Positions 62,210-64,000 of a stretch of 64,000 bases of DNA are shown here, piece by piece. Numbering within the stretch: position 1 is the first letter of the stretch; each line of letters starts with the position of its first letter. Location of the stretch: assembly GCA_031551135.1 (NCBI GenBank), contig JAVBOA010000020.1:62001-126000 (forward strand). The letters run 5' to 3'. This DNA is from JAITVM01 sp031551135. Lineage in GTDB: Bacteria > Bacillota > Clostridia > Lachnospirales > JAITVM01. The notes under the pieces are model-generated. The model worked only from the letters and a program-made list of their open reading frames with translations, searched no databases and was not told the origin of the DNA. The position numbers were made by a program, and so were the translations under genes.

Positions 62210-64000
62210 ATGAAAAAAAAATTTGCATATCTGCTTGCGCTCGCCTTAAGCATTAGTCCGCTGAATCAGGTATATGCTTATAATATGCCATTTTTATACG
62301 GCGGAACAGAATATCAATACAATAATTATGCTTCACGCAGCGAAAATTATTTAGACAGCGTGTCGCCGGATTATTTTCATTTAACAAATGACGGAAATTT
62401 AAAAGAAAATAATATTGATAAAGAGTTTATATCGAAAATGCATTCTAAAAATATTGCTGTAATTCCGTTTGTATCTAATTATTTTGACCGAAATAAAGGA
62501 ATCGCCGCATTAAACAGTTACCGCAATCTTGCAGTAGATATTGCCGAGGTCATTAAGAATTACAATCTTGATGGCGTGAATATTGATATAAATAATTTAA
62601 CCCAAAACTCTAAAAAAGATTATACCGATTTTATAAAAGAAGTAAAAAATCAAATAAACGACAAAACATTGATTGTGTCGGTCGCCGCCAATCCGGAAAG
62701 GAAAAATACCGGATGGTATGGCTCTTATGATTATAAAAATATCGGAAAAACAGCAGATTATGTTGTTTTGCTTTGTTTTGACGAGTCTTATTATAAATCA
62801 GAGCCCGGGCCGGTTGCCGCTCTTGATTTCGTTGAGAAATCCGTTGAAAATTTAGCCAAACAAGTCCCTAATGAAAAAATAATTTTAGGCATTCCTTTTT
62901 ACGGGCGGTTTTGGAAAGAGGGTGAGCAGGCAGGCGGCTCGGGAATCACAAATATGGATATAGAATCTCTGATGAAAAATTATAAAACGGAAAAAACTTT
63001 CGGCAGTGATAACCGAATTAATAAACTCACAGTAACGATTGAAGAAAACGATATAAAGCCTAAAATATGGGGCGGATATGTTTTGGAAGATGGCAAATAC
63101 GATATTTATTTTGATGATGAAATTGCAGTAAAAGAAAAATTAAATATTGTAAACGAATATAATTTAAAGGGAATCGCGCCTTGGGCACTTGGTCAGGAAT
63201 CTAAAAGCATATGGAATGTTTTCGGGGAAAGTAATTTCGAAATAGTAGAAAGAGAAATCGAAAATCAAGACATTGCTCCGGTGATGTATACAATTACCGA
63301 AGGAATCTCTTCAAAAATAAACTCGGAGGAATTTGCCGAAAACGTAACTAAAAGCTGGAAGACCGAAGAAAAATTTGACCAAAATAATAATAAAACCCGC
63401 ATAGAAACTATAACAATCGAAACTACAGACGAAAATTATTCTTCGGAGAATCAAAACAACACAAACAATAATATAAACAGCGGAACAAACAACAATTCAA
63501 ATAATTTAAACAACGCTATCGATTTAGACAGTAATGCAAGAGTTCCTTTAAATCAAGATATTTATAATAATGACAAAGGAAATTTACAAAATAATGCCGC
63601 CGGAAATAACAGCAATTTGAATAATATTCCGACTAACGATTTTAACAATCAAAGTCCAAACAATGGTATTTTGAACAATACGAACGGCAATGCGAATACA
63701 AATTTAAATACAAACAATCCTTACAACAACAATTTTGAAAATGCTCCGAATTTAAATAACAATACAGGAAATTTTGGCAATATAAACAATACGGGCGGAG
63801 CAAATACTGATTTTAATAATATGGGAAATAATTCGGGAGGCCTAAATAACACAACTCCGCTTAATAACAGAGGCGGAAATTTAAATAACAATTTTAATAA
63901 TATGAACACCGGCGGCGGAATCAACAATGGTACGCCAAATAATACGAATACGAATAATTTAGGAACGAATTTTAGTACGACAAACAATCCGGGCAATGTA
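62210..64000 (+). CDS. Secreted GH18-like protein lacking the catalytic Glu, with an Asn-rich tail (3' end outside window)
   Basis: 597 codons read without a stop to the window end; ATG behind AGGAGG. The signal peptide probably ends at QVYA (residue 23). Residues about 25-350 form a GH18 TIM barrel like those of spore cortex lytic proteins (SleL/YaaH): AVIPFVSNYF, the catalytic-site strand DGVNIDIN (121-128), VSVAANP, and GIPFYGRFW. In active GH18 enzymes the strand reads DGxDxDxE, where Glu is the acid; here it is Asn128, so hydrolysis is unlikely. Residues 408-597 form a tail with about 80 Asn in 190 residues, plus Gly, Thr and Leu. Probably a sugar-binding or structural surface/spore protein. 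Confidence 0.85.
   Translation, partial: MKKKFAYLLALALSISPLNQVYAYNMPFLYGGTEYQYNNYASRSENYLDSVSPDYFHLTNDGNLKENNIDKEFISKMHSKNIAVIPFVSNYFDRNKGIAALNSYRNLAVDIAEVIKNYNLDGVNIDINNLTQNSKKDYTDFIKEVKNQINDKTLIVSVAANPERKNTGWYGSYDYKNIGKTADYVVLLCFDESYYKSEPGPVAALDFVEKSVENLAKQVPNEKIILGIPFYGRFWKEGEQAGGSGITNMDIESLMKNYKTEKTFGSDNRINKLTVTIEENDIKPKIWGGYVLEDGKYDIYFDDEIAVKEKLNIVNEYNLKGIAPWALGQESKSIWNVFGESNFEIVEREIENQDIAPVMYTITEGISSKINSEEFAENVTKSWKTEEKFDQNNNKTRIETITIETTDENYSSENQNNTNNNINSGTNNNSNNLNNAIDLDSNARVPLNQDIYNNDKGNLQNNAAGNNSNLNNIPTNDFNNQSPNNGILNNTNGNANTNLNTNNPYNNNFENAPNLNNNTGNFGNINNTGGANTDFNNMGNNSGGLNNTTPLNNRGGNLNNNFNNMNTGGGINNGTPNNTNTNNLGTNFSTTNNPGNV

Noticed and set aside
63721..63996. Minus-strand frame of Pro/Leu/Phe-rich sequence at the window end
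   Set aside because: It is the antisense image of the Asn-rich tail of the GH18-like gene.

Overview
The window looks like chromosome from a low-GC, endospore-forming member of the Firmicutes, most likely class Clostridia. The evidence is the AT-rich intergenic DNA, Gram-positive ribosome binding sites, spoIIP, a full spoVA operon (spoVAA, AB, AC, AD, AE), a CIRCE-controlled hrcA-grpE-dnaK-dnaJ operon and a collagen-like, exosporium-type protein. TTG start codons are frequent (at least eleven genes). I see no rRNA, tRNA, CRISPR array, integrase or transposase.

Layout. 0-5.4 kb: the end of a small TPR membrane protein, an amidase (endolysin-like) with tandem C-terminal repeats, then a minus-strand purine-base deamination unit (guanine deaminase and an 8-oxoguanine-deaminase-like enzyme) behind a consensus promoter and a guanine-type purine riboswitch. 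5.4-8.0 kb: argGH. 8.2-20.8 kb: spoIIP, lepA, hemW, hrcA, grpE, dnaK, dnaJ in the order familiar from Firmicutes, interrupted by a lipoprotein, a Na+/solute symporter and an unknown 187-aa protein. 20.9-24.1 kb: spoVA operon. 24.1-28.9 kb: FtsJ-type RNA methyltransferase, soluble orphan histidine kinase, PAP2 phosphatase, feoAB. 29.4-40.1 kb: a carbohydrate locus with a YesM/YesN-type two-component system, an ABC sugar importer (binding protein and two permeases, no ATPase), a GH36 alpha-galactosidase and a CxPxR sulfatase with no signal peptide, together suggesting intracellular use of sulfated galactosides. 40.2-46.7 kb: GrpB-like protein, an MBOAT/DltD-like O-acylation pair, a membrane protein, an aminotransferase and a metallo-beta-lactamase-fold protein. 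46.8-54.2 kb: histidine operon hisZGDCBA-IE plus deoB, lacking hisH and hisF. 54.4-61.7 kb: small secreted protein, polysaccharide deacetylase, AlkA-type glycosylase, collagen-like protein, HD hydrolase, ZIP transporter, rsgA. 62.2 kb to the end: a secreted GH18-like protein whose catalytic Glu is replaced by Asn and which carries a long Asn-rich tail; it runs off the window.

The dominant unexplained feature is a family of short (about 111 bp) non-coding elements with terminal inverted repeats. I count ten essentially full-length copies, one degenerate copy and four internally deleted copies. They lie in intergenic DNA, including inside operons and between a stop codon and its terminator, and behave like a MITE family. 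Other notable points are the predicted ligand-activated guanine riboswitch in front of a guanine-degrading operon, the sulfated-galactoside locus, and the GH18 pseudo-enzyme with an Asn-rich tail.
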